Counted from the stretch's first letter, positions 7,912-14,541 are shown. The stretch: DNA of 30,420 nucleotides from JAVBNW01 sp031551255 (GCA_031551255.1 JAVBNW010000047.1:1-30420), one strand, 5' to 3'. The notes: generated by a model not told the origin, from the sequence alone. Translations and numbers: made by a program.

Positions 7912-8349
7912 ATGGTAAAACTCATACCGATCGGCGAGGATAACTACAGGGAATGCATCGATTTGAAGGTGGATAAAGCGCAGGAAAACTTTGTGGCGTC
8001 CAACGTGTTTTCCCTGGCCGAGGCCTACATTTACCGCGGCCAGTGCGAGCCGATGGGCATCTATGATGGCGATGCGATGGCCGGTTTTATCATGTACGGC
8101 TTTAACTGCGACGAGGGCGTGGGCATGTACGAAATCTACCGGCTGATGATCGACGCGCGTTGGCAAAGGCGCGGCCTGGGCCGGACGGCCTTGTCGCTCG
8201 CCATCGAAGATATGAGAAGAAGGCCGGATTGCGCGACCATCCGCTTAAGCACCGCAAACCCGGTTGCCGAGGCGCTGTACGCTTCGCTAGGCTTTGCGCG
8301 CACCGGAAAAATGCAGGATGGCGAGCACGTGATGGAATTGCCCAAATAG
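7912..8349 (+). CDS. GNAT family N-acetyltransferase
   Basis: A 145-residue acetyltransferase with the GNAT fold. The acetyl-CoA pyrophosphate loop is QRRGLG (85-90) after the beta-4 strand EIYRLMID, followed by the alpha-3 helix and the late ANPVAEALYASLGF segment (115-128), where Y123 is the usual general acid. The overall pattern (LKVDKAQENFVASN near 18-31, YRLMIDARWQRRGLG) resembles spermine/spermidine or diamine acetyltransferases of the BltD/PaiA/SpeG type. The ATG has a GGCGGAGGGG site 5 bases upstream. It lies 73 bases after the MATE gene, and such pairs are plausible as resistance or polyamine stress units. The substrate is inferred only. Confidence 0.88.
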   Translation: MVKLIPIGEDNYRECIDLKVDKAQENFVASNVFSLAEAYIYRGQCEPMGIYDGDAMAGFIMYGFNCDEGVGMYEIYRLMIDARWQRRGLGRTALSLAIEDMRRRPDCATIRLSTANPVAEALYASLGFARTGKMQDGEHVMELPK

Positions 8350-8389
8350 CGCTGAACGCACCATTGCTTTGAAAAAGGAGGCTCACACC

Positions 8390-8749
8390 ATGCAGCCCGT
8401 GCTCGACGCCCTTTGCGCCATCCGCGCGCCGCTCGCGTACAACGAGCGGGAGCTTTACGCGCTCGTCGCCCGGGCGCTTGAGGACGCGGGCATACCCTTT
8501 GAGCGCGAGGCGCGCATCGGGCCGCGCTGCCGCGTGGACTTTTTATGCGAAAGCGGGGTGGCGCTGGAGGTCAAGCGCGGCAAACCCTGCGCTTCGCAGC
8601 TGCTTTTGCAGCTTCGGCGCTATGCGGCGTGCGAGCGGGTGGAGGCGCTGGTGGTGGTGGTGGAGCGCGCGGCCTATGCCCCCCAAACGGTGGGTGGTAA
8701 GCCCTGCCGTGTGTTTGGCCTGAACCGGCTATGGGGGGTGACGGTTTGA
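8390..8749 (+). CDS. Small PD-(D/E)XK nuclease-like protein
   Basis: A 119-residue protein with a compact restriction-endonuclease-like core. D50 lies in CRVDFL, then E60-V-K62 in ALEVKRG, then a Q-rich helix (SQLLLQLRRY, 69-78), which matches the D...ExK...Q order of PD-(D/E)XK nucleases and resembles GxxExxY/DUF559-like proteins. The N-terminal NERELYALVARALEDAGIPFERE helix-strand also fits. The ATG at 8390 was chosen over an upstream TTG because AAGGAGG lies 9 bases before it. Its stop overlaps the TTG start of the SNF2 helicase gene (TTGA), so the two are translationally coupled and probably act together on DNA. A DNA repair or anti-phage role is possible; nothing in the sequence decides this. 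Confidence 0.72.
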   Translation: MQPVLDALCAIRAPLAYNERELYALVARALEDAGIPFEREARIGPRCRVDFLCESGVALEVKRGKPCASQLLLQLRRYAACERVEALVVVVERAAYAPQTVGGKPCRVFGLNRLWGVTV

Positions 8750-10521
8750 GCGCTTTCGACCCTTGGGACGAGCTGCCCGAACTCCCGGAAGAAGAGCTTT
8801 TGCCCCCTTACCTTCGCGACGCGGGCGCTTCGATGCGCACATGGGGCGAGCTTTCCTATAGCCCTAAGCAAAAGGCGTGGGTCATCAAGGGTGACCCGGC
8901 CGTGTGCCAGCTCGCCAAGCGCCTATTCCCCGGCTGCGGCGGGCGCGGGCGGGGCGTCGCGCGGTTTGCGGCGGGCAGGCGCGCGCTGGGGGATCTACAC
9001 TGGCTGATGCTGCGCTACCCGCTCGCCATCGCCGCGAAGGATCGCGCCCGCTGGGAGGAAGGGCTCGCGGCCGCGCGCGCGTGGGCCGTCGCCCGTGAGA
9101 GGGCGCAATTAAGGCCCTTAAGCATCGAGCCTAAGCCGGGCTCGTTTCACGGGAACCTCATGGAGTTTCAAAAGGCGGGCGCGGGCTATCTGATCGACAA
9201 CCCGCGCTGCCTTCTGGCCGACGAGATGGGCCTTGGCAAGACCGTTCAGGCGCTGGCGGCGCTGTCCGAGCGAGGCGAATACCCGGTGCTGGTGGTGGTG
9301 CCCGCGCATTTGATGACGAACTGGCGCGCCGAGATCGGGCGTTTTTTGCGCATCGGGGGCAAAGAGCCCTCCGTGCACGCGATCCGCGGGCTCACGCCCT
9401 ACGAGCTGCCTGGGGCCGACATCTATCTCGTGCACTACCTGCTGCTGCGCGGTTGGAAACACGCGCTGCCGCAAGTGAAGTGGAGCGCGATCATCTTTGA
9501 TGAAATTCAAGAATTGCGCCATGCGGGCACCGAAAAATATTCGGCGGCGTCGTTGCTTTCCGACAGTTGCGAAACGGTGTACGGGCTTTCCGGCACGCCG
9601 ATCTACAATCGCGGCGGGGAGATCTGGAACGTGATCAACATCCTGGATTTTCACGCGCTGGGAGATTACGAAAGCTTCACCCGCGAGTGGTGCTACGGCT
9701 ACGGCAACGACCTGGTGGCCAAGCCGGATCTTTTGGGCGAGCATCTCAGGCGCGAGGGGTTGATCCTTCGGCGCACGAAGGAGCAGGTGCTTGGCGAACT
9801 GCCGCCCAAGCGCCGCCTCGTGCAGACGATCGACTTTGACGACGCCGCGTACGCCGAGCTTATGCGCCCGGCTATGGCGCTGGTGGGCGAGCTGCGCGGC
9901 GAACTTTCGGCGTTTGACCGCGCAAGGGTTGAGGATGCGCTTTCCCAGCGCGAGCGGCAGGCGACGGGCATCGCCAAGGCGCCGTACGTGGCGGCGTTTG
10001 TTCGCGCGCTCATCGACGGGGGCGAGAGGGCGCTTTTGTTCGCGCATCATCACGAGGTGATGGACGCGTACAAAAAGGCGCTCAAGGCCTGCCGGCCGGT
10101 TTTCATCACCGGCCGCGAGACGCAGGCGCAGAAGGACAAATCCGTTGAATCGTTTATGTCGGGCAAGACGAACCTTTGCGTGGTGTCCCTGCGCGCCGCC
10201 GCGGGGCTTAACCTGCAAAGGGCCACCTGCGTGGTATTCGGCGAGTTGGATTGGTCGCCTGCGGTGCACTCCCAGGCCGAGGACAGGGCGCACCGCATCG
10301 GACAAAAGGACAGCGTGCTGTGCTACTACCTGGTGTCGCCGCGCGGCTCGGACCAGGATGTTCAGGAGGCGCTGGGGCTGAAGGTTTCGCAGTTTACCGG
10401 GCTGATGGGCGACCGGGTGCAGTCACAGGACGAGGTGCTCAAGGCCCAGGTGGAGGCACGCGAAACGATGAGGCGGATCGCCGCGCGGCTGGCGAGGATA
10501 GGGTTGGGGGATACGGTTTGA
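8746..10521 (+). CDS. SNF2-family DNA helicase/translocase
   Basis: A roughly 591-residue SNF2 superfamily 2 ATPase that moves along double-stranded DNA. Motif I is ADEMGLGKT (158-166), motif II is DEIQ (252-255) rather than DEAH, and motif III is GLSGTP (280-285). The C-terminal RecA lobe has SLRAAAGLNL and the QAEDRAHRIGQ motif VI (about 510-520). The short form and the ELSYSPKQKAWVIKG N-terminus recall the SMARCAL1-like branch. The TTG at 8746 overlaps the nuclease stop and has GGGGGGTG upstream; an ATG at 8731 would add five residues but lacks a ribosome site. It is paired with the PD-(D/E)XK protein. The tyrS promoter begins in its stop codon. The very high GC content matches the partner gene. 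Confidence 0.9.
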   Translation: MSAFDPWDELPELPEEELLPPYLRDAGASMRTWGELSYSPKQKAWVIKGDPAVCQLAKRLFPGCGGRGRGVARFAAGRRALGDLHWLMLRYPLAIAAKDRARWEEGLAAARAWAVARERAQLRPLSIEPKPGSFHGNLMEFQKAGAGYLIDNPRCLLADEMGLGKTVQALAALSERGEYPVLVVVPAHLMTNWRAEIGRFLRIGGKEPSVHAIRGLTPYELPGADIYLVHYLLLRGWKHALPQVKWSAIIFDEIQELRHAGTEKYSAASLLSDSCETVYGLSGTPIYNRGGEIWNVINILDFHALGDYESFTREWCYGYGNDLVAKPDLLGEHLRREGLILRRTKEQVLGELPPKRRLVQTIDFDDAAYAELMRPAMALVGELRGELSAFDRARVEDALSQRERQATGIAKAPYVAAFVRALIDGGERALLFAHHHEVMDAYKKALKACRPVFITGRETQAQKDKSVESFMSGKTNLCVVSLRAAAGLNLQRATCVVFGELDWSPAVHSQAEDRAHRIGQKDSVLCYYLVSPRGSDQDVQEALGLKVSQFTGLMGDRVQSQDEVLKAQVEARETMRRIAARLARIGLGDTV

Positions 10522-10546
10522 CAGGACCGCCTTGCCCTGCTATACT
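10518..10546 (+). promoter_or_regulatory. Consensus sigma-70/A promoter of the tyrS leader
   Basis: A perfect -35 box TTGACA (10518-10523) and a TATACT -10 box (10541-10546) are separated by exactly 17 bases. The -35 box overlaps the TGA stop of the helicase gene, so tyrS has its own strong promoter, with a start expected near 10553. This gives a leader of about 185 bases before the tyrS ATG. Confidence 0.85.
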
Positions 10547-10573
10547 GCCCCCATCTTCATCAAGGGGTGTTGC

Positions 10574-10663
10574 ATGGCCATGCGAGCGTACAATACCTTC
10601 GCATATGCCGATCAGTCTGTTTCCTATTATTACGGAAACAGGCTTGAGTTGCTGATGCCGTGA
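10574..10663 (+). CDS. Tyrosine-rich leader peptide of tyrS (putative attenuator peptide)
   Basis: A 29-codon ORF with an excellent Shine-Dalgarno (AAGGGGTG, 10562-10569) four bases before its ATG. Five of 29 residues are Tyr: Y6, Y11 and the triplet Y18-Y20 encoded by TAT TAT TAC at 10625-10633. It starts about 20 bases after the expected transcript start and ends 19 bases before a strong intrinsic terminator that precedes tyrS. The Tyr triplet occupies the loop of an 8-bp hairpin (10617-10624 with 10634-10641). This matches the design of classical amino-acid leader peptides (TrpL, HisL, PheL), where ribosome stalling at scarce charged tRNA decides between terminator and antiterminator. The peptide itself need have no other role. 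Confidence 0.75.
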   Translation: MAMRAYNTFAYADQSVSYYYGNRLELLMP

Positions 10664-10725
10664 TGGGATGACCACGGGCGGTAAGCGGCTCAAAGCCTTG
10701 TGCTTTGGGCCGCTTTATTATTTTT
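10617..10725 (+). promoter_or_regulatory. Transcription attenuator of tyrS (pause hairpin, antiterminator, terminator)
   Basis: Three mutually exclusive pairings can be drawn. The 1:2 hairpin joins CTGTTTCC (10617-10624) with GGAAACAG (10634-10641) around the Tyr codons. A candidate 2:3 antiterminator joins GGCTTGAG (10641-10648) with CTCAAAGCC (10689-10697), with one bulged A. The 3:4 terminator joins 10683-10695 with 10703-10715 (13 bp, one G-U), followed by TATTATTTTT. The tyrS ribosome site AAGGAGG begins right after the T-run at 10726. A ribosome that stalls at Tyr codons would favour 2:3 and readthrough, while one finishing at 10663 would mask region 2 and allow termination. No T-box signature was found. 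Confidence 0.68.
10683..10725 (+). terminator. Intrinsic terminator in the tyrS leader
   Basis: A 13-bp stem (10683-10695 with 10703-10715, one G-U pair), loop CCTTGTG, then a T-rich tail at 10716-10725. It lies between the leader peptide and tyrS on the coding strand, so it must be conditional for tyrS to be expressed. It could also stop transcripts from the helicase operon. Confidence 0.85.
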
Positions 10726-10738
10726 AAGGAGGTTTACC

Positions 10739-11911
10739 ATGGAAAACGAGGCCATCTTCGAAACCGTCAGGCGCGGCGCGGTGGATATCTTTTCCGAGGC
10801 GGAGCTTGCAAAGCTTCTCGCAAGCGGCAAATCCCTAAAGATCAAGTTCGGCGCCGACCCGTCCCGCCCCGATTTGCACCTGGGGCATACGGTTCCGCTT
10901 CGAATGCTCAGGCGATTGCAGGACGCCGGGCACGAGATCATCTTCGTCATCGGAGATTTTACCGGCATGATCGGCGACCCTTCCGGCAAGAGCAAGGCGC
11001 GCGTTCCGCTGAGCTTTGAGCAAACCCGCCAAAACGGGCAAAGCTATTTTGAACAGGTGACGAAGATTCTCGATCCTGCGCGGGCGCGCATCGAGTACAA
11101 CTCGCGGTGGCTTGGGGAAATGGGCTTTGCCGATGTGCTTAAGCTCGCGGGCAAGTACACGCTCGCGCGTATACTGGAACGCGACGATTTCGCCGGGCGG
11201 TACGCGGAAAACCAGCCCATAGGGCTTCACGAACTACTCTACCCGCTGATGCAGGGATACGACTCCGTCGCCCTTCACGCGGACATCGAGGTCGGGGGCA
11301 CGGATCAGACCTTTAACCTTCTGGCGGGACGCGAGCTGCAAAAGGATTATGGGCAGGAGCCGCAGCAGGTGATCACCTTTCCGCTGCTGCCCGGGCTTAA
11401 CGGCGTGGAAAAGATGAGCAAATCGCTTAATAACTACATCGGCATCGACGAGCCGGCGGACATCATCTTTGAAAAGTGCATGAAGGTGCCCGACGGCATA
11501 CTCGCCGATTACTTCCGGCTGACCACCGATATTCCGGCGGAAGACTACGCGACGTGGATGCGGCAGGATATCCGGGAGGCGCACTTTGCCTATGCGAACG
11601 AGATCGTGAGGCTGTACCATGGGGAAGGCGCCGTGGAGCACGCGCGGCGGCGCTATCACTCCATCGCCTCGGGAAAAGCGCCGGATACCATGGCGGCCGT
11701 CGCGGTGACGGAAGCTGAAATATCCCTTGTGGACCTGCTGAAAAAGGCGGGCCTTGCCGCGTCCAACTCGGAGGCGAGAAGGCTGATTGAGGGCAAGGGC
11801 GTGAAGGTCGATGGAGAAACCGCAGGCGATATAGGCTATGTACTGCGGGGCGACGCCGTGGTGAGCCGCGGCAAAAACAGATTTGTCAAGGTGAGGTTTG
11901 GCAAGGGGTAA
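10739..11911 (+). CDS. tyrS: Tyrosine-tRNA ligase
   Basis: A 390-residue class I aminoacyl-tRNA synthetase that charges tRNA-Tyr in the cytoplasm. The HIGH motif is HLGH (47-50), the tyrosine pocket region includes GDFTGMIGDPSGKS (72-85) and GGTDQTFNL (187-194), and the KMSKS loop is at 225-229. A C-terminal S4-like RNA-binding domain follows (about 327-390, EARRLIEGKGVKVDG). The subtype without the short Bacillus TyrS N-terminus resembles the TyrZ-like branch. The ATG at 10739 was chosen because AAGGAGG lies 6 bases upstream, immediately after the leader terminator. Expression is probably controlled by the tyrosine-rich leader peptide upstream. The gene stands alone between the helicase and the esterase. 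Confidence 0.96.
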   Translation: MENEAIFETVRRGAVDIFSEAELAKLLASGKSLKIKFGADPSRPDLHLGHTVPLRMLRRLQDAGHEIIFVIGDFTGMIGDPSGKSKARVPLSFEQTRQNGQSYFEQVTKILDPARARIEYNSRWLGEMGFADVLKLAGKYTLARILERDDFAGRYAENQPIGLHELLYPLMQGYDSVALHADIEVGGTDQTFNLLAGRELQKDYGQEPQQVITFPLLPGLNGVEKMSKSLNNYIGIDEPADIIFEKCMKVPDGILADYFRLTTDIPAEDYATWMRQDIREAHFAYANEIVRLYHGEGAVEHARRRYHSIASGKAPDTMAAVAVTEAEISLVDLLKKAGLAASNSEARRLIEGKGVKVDGETAGDIGYVLRGDAVVSRGKNRFVKVRFGKG

Positions 11912-11944
11912 GCTTGGCGGGCATCTGCTTGCGAGCATTGATTT

Positions 11945-11973
11945 TTGCGCGTTTTCGAAGTAAATTCTATAGT
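11945..11973 (+). promoter_or_regulatory. Candidate promoter of the SGNH esterase gene
   Basis: TTGCGC (11945-11950) and TATAGT (11968-11973) are separated by 17 bases in an AT-richer gap after tyrS. A start near 11980 would give a short leader of about 20 bases with the TTGGAGGCGAC ribosome site before the ATG at 12002. Confidence 0.5.
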
Positions 11974-12001
11974 GAAATATAACATTTTGGAGGCGACATT
12001 C

Positions 12002-13108
12002 ATGGCGGTTCAAAAGCACGACCCTCTTGCGCTCGCCAACGTGCGCATTCACGGAAGGACGCTTGCGCAATCCCCCCTCAACCTTTTTTGGACCGGCAGC
12101 GGCGTGGAGTTCGACCTGCGCGGTAGCGAGCTCTCCATCGAAATCGAGGCGGATTTTCGCGATTTAGAGCCGTGGGTTTGCGTGTTGATCAACGACCATC
12201 TTGTATACAGGGTGCCGCTTCAAAAGGGCGTTCACACCCTGCCGCTATTTAGGGGCTTGAATCTCGATAGCCCGCACAACATCAAAATTCTGCGCGAATC
12301 CCAGGCGATGCCGGAAGATGCTCTCACGTGCGTAAAGCTGCACGCGATTTCCTTTGACGGCGAGCTGGCCCAGCTGCCTACCCCCACATCCCGGCTGGAA
12401 TTCTTAGGCGACAGCCTCTCCAGTGGCGAGGGCTCCATGGGCGGCCCCGCCGATGCCGAATGGCGGCCGATCTGGTTTTCCGCGTCGTGCAACTATACGC
12501 GCCTGACCGCGCAGATGCTGGGCGGGGAGAGCCGGGCGCTCACCCAGAGCGGCTGGGGCGTGCGCTCCTCGTGGGATAACGACCCCAAGTGCAACATCCC
12601 CGCATACTACGAAAAAATCTGCGGCGTAGTGCCGGAAGGGGCAAAAGGCGCCTGCCACCTGCCCAACGACTTTTTAGCGTGGAAGCCGGATATGGTGATC
12701 TGCGCGCTCGGTTCGAACGACCGCAACGCCATGGGGCACGCGCAAAGGGTGGATCCTGAAACGGGCATCGCCTTTGCGCAGCGCAGAGACGACCCTAAGC
12801 CGTTGGAGGACGACATGCTCGCGTTTCTTCAAAAACTAAGGCGGCTTAACCCGGATGCCTATATCGCCTGGATGTTTTTCGAGGGCGAAGAGGTGATCCT
12901 TCCCGTCATTCGGCGCGCGATGGCGCGCTTCGAGCAGGGAGGCGATAAAAAATCCGGGCTGCTGCTCGTGCCGCCGATGAGGCCCACCGGCGCGCGCAAC
13001 CACCCCGGCGCGGATGTGCACCTTACGACCGCGCAGGCGCTCGCGCCCCAGATCGCGAAGATTCTTTGCCTTGCCGCCAATCAAGAGGACGAGCGCGCGA
13101 AGGCGTAG
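12002..13108 (+). CDS. SGNH/GDSL esterase with CE2-like N-terminal domain
   Basis: A 368-residue protein in two parts. Residues about 13-120 look like a jelly-roll beta-sandwich (FWTGSGVEFDLRGSELSIEIEAD), as found before the hydrolase domain of carbohydrate esterase family 2. From about 132 on there is an SGNH hydrolase: the nucleophile block EFLGDSLSSGEG with S138, the Asn block GSND near 236-239, and a late HPGADVHL block (about 334-341) that supplies the catalytic His. There is no signal peptide, so it should deacetylate oligosaccharides or other small esters inside the cell. The ATG at 12002 was chosen for its GGAGG site 8 bases upstream. It has its own candidate promoter. The link to the GH116 cluster on the other side of repeat A is only thematic. 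Confidence 0.85.
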   Translation: MAVQKHDPLALANVRIHGRTLAQSPLNLFWTGSGVEFDLRGSELSIEIEADFRDLEPWVCVLINDHLVYRVPLQKGVHTLPLFRGLNLDSPHNIKILRESQAMPEDALTCVKLHAISFDGELAQLPTPTSRLEFLGDSLSSGEGSMGGPADAEWRPIWFSASCNYTRLTAQMLGGESRALTQSGWGVRSSWDNDPKCNIPAYYEKICGVVPEGAKGACHLPNDFLAWKPDMVICALGSNDRNAMGHAQRVDPETGIAFAQRRDDPKPLEDDMLAFLQKLRRLNPDAYIAWMFFEGEEVILPVIRRAMARFEQGGDKKSGLLLVPPMRPTGARNHPGADVHLTTAQALAPQIAKILCLAANQEDERAKA

Positions 13109-13164
13109 GCTGATGGCGGAAACTGGAAAGGTTTTTCGTCTGGCGTGCATCGCTACAATACTGG

Positions 13165-13240
13165 CGCCGAGGGCGGCTCCAGCATAAAAGTGGAGAGCCG
13201 CCCTCAGCGCGATGACAAACTTTAGGTTTGTCATCGCGCT
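13165..13240 (+). repeat. Two tandem hairpins next to repeat B
   Basis: Hairpin one pairs GAGGGCGGCTC (13169-13179) with GAGCCGCCCTC (13195-13205) around a loop containing CATAAAAGTGG. Hairpin two follows at once and pairs a 15-base arm (13206-13220) perfectly with 13226-13240 around TTTAG. Hairpin one has a relative at 13686-13724 and hairpin two one at 6450-6477, each with substituted but still paired bases. Hairpin one could also serve as a transcription end for the esterase gene, although it lacks a T-run. Confidence 0.65.
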
Positions 13241-13273
13241 ATGCAGGCCCTTCAAATGACTGCTCCATTTGCG

Positions 13274-13617
13274 GCCGGGCTTGCATACCTAAAGGTATGA
13301 GCCTGCGGCCGTACATTCTTGCAGTTGGCGAATACCCGTGGCAATCTCCTAAGGTCGATTGCCGCGGGTCGCTACTCCACCCCACCAAACCTCCGGTTTG
13401 TCGGAGGCCCCGGCTGGCCTTGCGCCGTGCCGGTTTGCGCCTTCGGCGCGCACGGCTCCGGCCACCCTCCGGCCCTTTTTATGCGGGGGCCTGACACCGA
13501 GCGCGTGCGGTGTACGCAAACAGCGAGGGGGAGGGCCAGTGAGCGACCTGCGATAGCCGACTTTGGGAGGCTGGCGCCGGAATTCGCGAACTGAGGAAGG
13601 CCCCGCGCCCCCAAGAA
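13274..13617 (-). repeat. Long palindromic non-coding repeat, copy B (inverted with respect to copy A)
   Basis: This is the inverted copy of the element at 6007-6308, with clear identity over nearly its whole length. It has the same 60-base inverted arms (right arm 13534-13593; left arm about 13322-13419) with CAGTT...AACTG ends and the CATACC-TAAA-GGTATG hairpin (about 13284-13299). It differs from A by about 40 extra bases at roughly 13373-13413 inside one arm; this insert holds its own CCTCCG/CGGAGG hairpin. No gene of its own is evident. The stretch 13109-13878 without a protein gene is filled by this repeat, flanking hairpins, a terminator and a promoter. Confidence 0.8.
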
Positions 13618-13627
13618 GGAACGCCAA

Positions 13628-13662
13628 ATGCAAGCCGTTTTTCGTTTCTTGCATCTTTTTTT
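13628..13662 (+). terminator. Candidate intrinsic terminator before the motility operon
   Basis: ATGCAAG (13628-13634) pairs with CTTGCAT (13648-13654), and seven T residues follow directly after one C. The stem is short and the loop 13 bases, so it is moderate in strength. It would separate the esterase/repeat region from the flagellar operon. Confidence 0.5.
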
Positions 13663-13685
13663 GAGCTGTTGCCTTTGTCACGGTC

Positions 13686-13724
13686 TGAGGACGGCTCCAC
13701 CATAAAAGTGGGGAGCCGTCCTCA
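13686..13724 (+). repeat. Hairpin with conserved CATAAAAGTGG loop, second copy
   Basis: A perfect 13-bp stem (13686-13698 with 13712-13724) around a loop containing CATAAAAGTGG. It is related to the hairpin at 13169-13205. In the stem one G-C pair has become A-T on both sides, so pairing is kept while the sequence changes. Confidence 0.65.
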
Positions 13725-13827
13725 TGTTTGCCCGTTGTTGCGCCAAGGGGAACAAGTCCGGAATTTGGTATTTCCAACGTTTCCCTGTCATATGATGTCG
13801 ATATTTCTGGATTTTGCGGATGTATGC

Positions 13828-13836
13828 TGTTATAAT
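13828..13836 (+). promoter_or_regulatory. Extended -10 promoter of the flagellar operon
   Basis: A perfect TATAAT (13831-13836) is preceded by TG plus one base (13828-13830), forming an extended -10 element. The -35 region (around TGGATT, 13808-13813) is poor, as is usual for such promoters. The expected start near 13843 is about 36 bases before the first ATG of the operon. Confidence 0.7.
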
Positions 13837-13878
13837 GCAGGATGAATACCGATACATATAGGGCGGGGGTGTGGGCGA

Positions 13879-14541
13879 ATGGATGTATCCGAAATTTTGC
13901 GCGAGCGTATGGCGGCGGTCAGCAGCCAGATGACCGGACGGATTGCCGCCATTGCCTCGCCCGAAAAGCGCTTTGCCGACATCCTGGACGCGCGCATGGG
14001 GAAGGACGAAGAAGGCGTCATCTACACCAAAACGACGCCGGACAACTGGGCGCCCATCGCCGGCACGGATTCCCGGCTCGCAGCGGTTTCGTCCTCTGGC
14101 ACCGCGTCGCTATCCTCGGATACCAAGCAAAAAAAGGCGCTCTACGATCCCCTGGTTCAGCAGGCGGCCCAAAAGTACGGCCTTTCGCCTGATCTCATTC
14201 ACGCGGTGATCCTCGCGGAATCTTCCTACAATCCCAACGCCGTATCCTCGGTGGGCGCGCAGGGGCTCATGCAACTGATGCCCGCCACCGCCCGCTCGCT
14301 GGGCGTTACAAACAGTTTCGATGCCGCTAAGAACATCGACGGCGGCGCGAATTATCTAAGGCAAATGCTCGACAGGTTCGGCGGGGATACGCGCCTGGCG
14401 CTGGCCGCTTACAACTGTGGGCCTAACAAAGTGTCCTCTCTTGGCATCACGTCTTCCGCCGACGCGACGGCGTATACGAGGCTTTCCGACGGCGTGCGCT
14501 CCTATGTAGGCCGCGTGCTGTACTATGCTGGCGCGGCCTAG
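13879..14541 (+). CDS. Lytic transglycosylase (SLT domain), flagellar operon
   Basis: A 220-residue peptidoglycan-cleaving enzyme. Residues about 88-220 form a Slt70-type goose-lysozyme fold: the catalytic E114 in LAESSYNP, then GAQGLMQLMPATA (126-138), DGGANYLRQML and LALAAYNCGPNKV. The N-terminal 85 residues look like a linker without a signal peptide, so export would need the flagellar apparatus or another route. This is a known arrangement for muramidases that open the wall for the rod. The ATG has GGGCGGGGGTG upstream and sits behind the extended -10 promoter. It is the first gene of the operon, about 100 bases before flgB, which supports a role in rod assembly. The chosen start is likely but not certain. 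Confidence 0.87.
   Translation: MDVSEILRERMAAVSSQMTGRIAAIASPEKRFADILDARMGKDEEGVIYTKTTPDNWAPIAGTDSRLAAVSSSGTASLSSDTKQKKALYDPLVQQAAQKYGLSPDLIHAVILAESSYNPNAVSSVGAQGLMQLMPATARSLGVTNSFDAAKNIDGGANYLRQMLDRFGGDTRLALAAYNCGPNKVSSLGITSSADATAYTRLSDGVRSYVGRVLYYAGAA

Noticed and set aside
9118..10305. 395-residue minus-strand frame opposite the SNF2 helicase gene
   Set aside because: It is an antisense shadow in a very GC-rich gene; the sense frame holds all helicase motifs.
10547..10738. T-box riboswitch in front of tyrS
   Set aside because: This is the expected control for tyrS in Bacillota, but the conserved TGGNACCGCG core and an AGGGTGG-like stretch are absent. The leader ORF with Tyr codons explains the region better.
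13228..13777. Several open frames of 65-142 residues on both strands
   Set aside because: They all lie in repeat B and its flanking hairpins and are mirror images of frames in repeat A, as expected from GC-rich palindromes rather than genes.
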